Assembly (NCBI RefSeq): GCF_030161415.1
Contig: NZ_BSSU01000015.1
Location: 1-64,000 of the forward strand
From: Thalassotalea eurytherma
GTDB taxonomy: Bacteria > Pseudomonadota > Gammaproteobacteria > Enterobacterales > Alteromonadaceae
Length of the DNA: 64,000 nucleotides
Direction: 5' to 3'
Below are positions 63,027 to 64,000 of the stretch, piece after piece (positions within the stretch are counted from its first letter, which is position 1; each line of letters begins with the position of its first letter). Made by a program: the position numbers and the translations under genes. The notes below the pieces were generated by a model. It was not told where the DNA came from. It searched no databases and saw only the letters and a list, made by a program, of their open reading frames with translations.

Positions 63027-64000
63027 GTATCTAGATAGATATAGGGAAACGTATATCAGTCATATAGCAACCTATATAACCGAGGGTGGAGAAGAGATTT
63101 TATACTTTTGCTCGGAGCTCGGTAAACAGTTAGCCATAGAGAACTGTTCGATCGAAGACGTTATTGCTTTTCATCAATCCTGCTTGGAAACCCTGACTTG
63201 TTCCTCAGACTCATTTGATGCGCAGGCATTGATTAAATCTTTCGATCTACTGACTGAGATTACTGTTCAACAGACGCTCTGGTTAAAACGCGAAACCTCT
63301 CTAAAAAATCAAGCACAAAGGATGATTCGAGATGTCATTGAGGCTATGCCACACCGTATATATTGGAAAGATATAAAAGGCTATTACTTGGGCTGCAACA
63401 GTGCTTATTTGCGTGACCTAGGTATTGATTCCAGTGACGTAATTGTCGGTAAATCCTCAAAGCACACAGACCTTCAAAGCATTCACATTGATGCTGATGT
63501 TGAAACAGAGTCAGAAATCCTCTCGGGTAACTTAGTGTCTCACATCAGAGAGCGAGACCTTGTTATTACTGGTGATAATAGCCTACCGATAAAGGAAACA
63601 ATAAGACCGTTAATTAATTCAGAACAAGAACTGTACGGACTTATTTGTTGCTATGAAAACCTAGCTGAATTAAAAGAAAAAGAAGAAGAAAATAAAATAC
63701 TTACTAACAACCTCAGTCAAAGTCAACGTGTTGAATCTATCGGACGCTTAGCCGGAGGAATTGCCCACGACTACAACAACATGCTAGCCGTTATTATAGG
63801 GTATTCACAATTACTCGAGCGTGGATTAAAGTCTAGCGAGCTACCACCAAAATTTCTAGGTTACTTACAGCATGTGTTATCAGCGGCTGATAAATCTAAA
63901 CTACTCACCGAAAAGCTGCTCACTTTCAGCCGTAAAGATATTATTAAGCCTGAAGTGGTTGAGCTCGGACTTCACATAACAAATACCCTAACTACCTACT
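63019..64000 (+). CDS. Sensor histidine kinase with RsbU-like N-terminal domain (3' end outside window)
   Basis: 327 residues visible from the ATG at 63019; the gene continues past the window. Residues about 1-90 form a helical domain (YRETYISHIATYITEGGEE, then ENCSIEDVIAFHQSCLETL) with the pattern of the Bacillus RsbU N-domain, which is the docking site for RsbT. A PAS domain (about 105-220, IEAMPHRIYWKDIKGYYLGCN) and a HisKA domain follow, with His250 in GGIAHDYNNMLAVIIG. Many kinases of this type end in a receiver domain. It overlaps rsbX by 8 bp and so belongs to the operon. Confidence 0.85.
   Translation, partial: MNKYLDRYRETYISHIATYITEGGEEILYFCSELGKQLAIENCSIEDVIAFHQSCLETLTCSSDSFDAQALIKSFDLLTEITVQQTLWLKRETSLKNQAQRMIRDVIEAMPHRIYWKDIKGYYLGCNSAYLRDLGIDSSDVIVGKSSKHTDLQSIHIDADVETESEILSGNLVSHIRERDLVITGDNSLPIKETIRPLINSEQELYGLICCYENLAELKEKEEENKILTNNLSQSQRVESIGRLAGGIAHDYNNMLAVIIGYSQLLERGLKSSELPPKFLGYLQHVLSAADKSKLLTEKLLTFSRKDIIKPEVVELGLHITNTLTTY

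Overview
The window looks like a chromosomal segment of a marine, heterotrophic gammaproteobacterium of the order Alteromonadales. Colwelliaceae (Colwellia or Thalassotalea-like) is my best guess. The reasons are the low G+C, AT-rich gene starts, TonB/B12 scavenging genes, a heavy load of secreted peptidases, CRY-DASH and Fe-S photolyases, FlgO, and many paralogous solute-binding sensors. This placement is inference from gene content, not from a marker gene. I saw no rRNA, tRNA, CRISPR array, intact insertion sequence or prophage.

Layout. 1-6010: the end of a YjbQ-family gene, then a leftward vitamin B12 salvage region (btuD-btuC-cobO-btuF, then btuB) with two separate cobalamin riboswitches. 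6127-11807: a small MscS channel, a glycine-zipper exported protein, a FlgO-like lipoprotein, a NatAB-type ABC exporter and a DUF481 outer-membrane protein. 12105-12760: decayed DNA, including a deletion-fused baeR/baeS remnant. 13299-16252: an M1 peptidase with a DUF6702 partner. 16701-19783: two solute-binding-like proteins flank a bfd-bfr-bfr iron-storage cluster with Fur-like sites. 20040-26223: a membrane hybrid histidine kinase with an AraC output, convergent with a Reg_prop/Y_Y_Y propeller protein ending in a degenerate GGDEF domain. 26304-32952: three S8 subtilases, one with a short tandem C-terminal repeat. 33019-34864: rsuA-like pseudouridine synthase, DnaQ-like exonuclease and FKBP. 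35106-38583: a photolyase cluster (CRY-DASH, DUF2256, Fe-S photolyase, DUF2805). 38782-47802: VPS10/BNR protein, M13 peptidase, NRDE protein, DPP4-type S9 peptidase. 48042-50922: a sulfatase with two in-frame TAA stops and a divergent LysR gene with a frameshift, apparently a decaying regulator-enzyme pair. 51180-56327: an MTHFR-like protein, an ABC ATPase stub and a tricorn-type S41 protease. 56328-57500: a gene-poor stretch with three strong hairpins and a receiver-domain remnant.

The most interesting part is 57501-64000. After a REC-AraC regulator comes a tightly packed rightward operon: REC; REC-EAL; RsbR (RsbRD-type sensor plus STAS); RsbS; RsbT; a second RsbT/RsbW-like ATPase; an RsbX/SpoIIE-type phosphatase; and a hybrid histidine kinase cut by the window end. 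This is a Gram-negative stressosome module. The kinase starts with a segment resembling the RsbT-binding domain of Bacillus RsbU. RsbT released from the stressosome may therefore switch on a histidine kinase instead of a sigma-B phosphatase, with output through phosphorelay to the REC and REC-EAL proteins and so to cyclic-di-GMP. That wiring is inference.

Three loci (baeRS remnant, sulfatase/LysR, REC remnant) plus the ABC stub show active gene loss in this genome.
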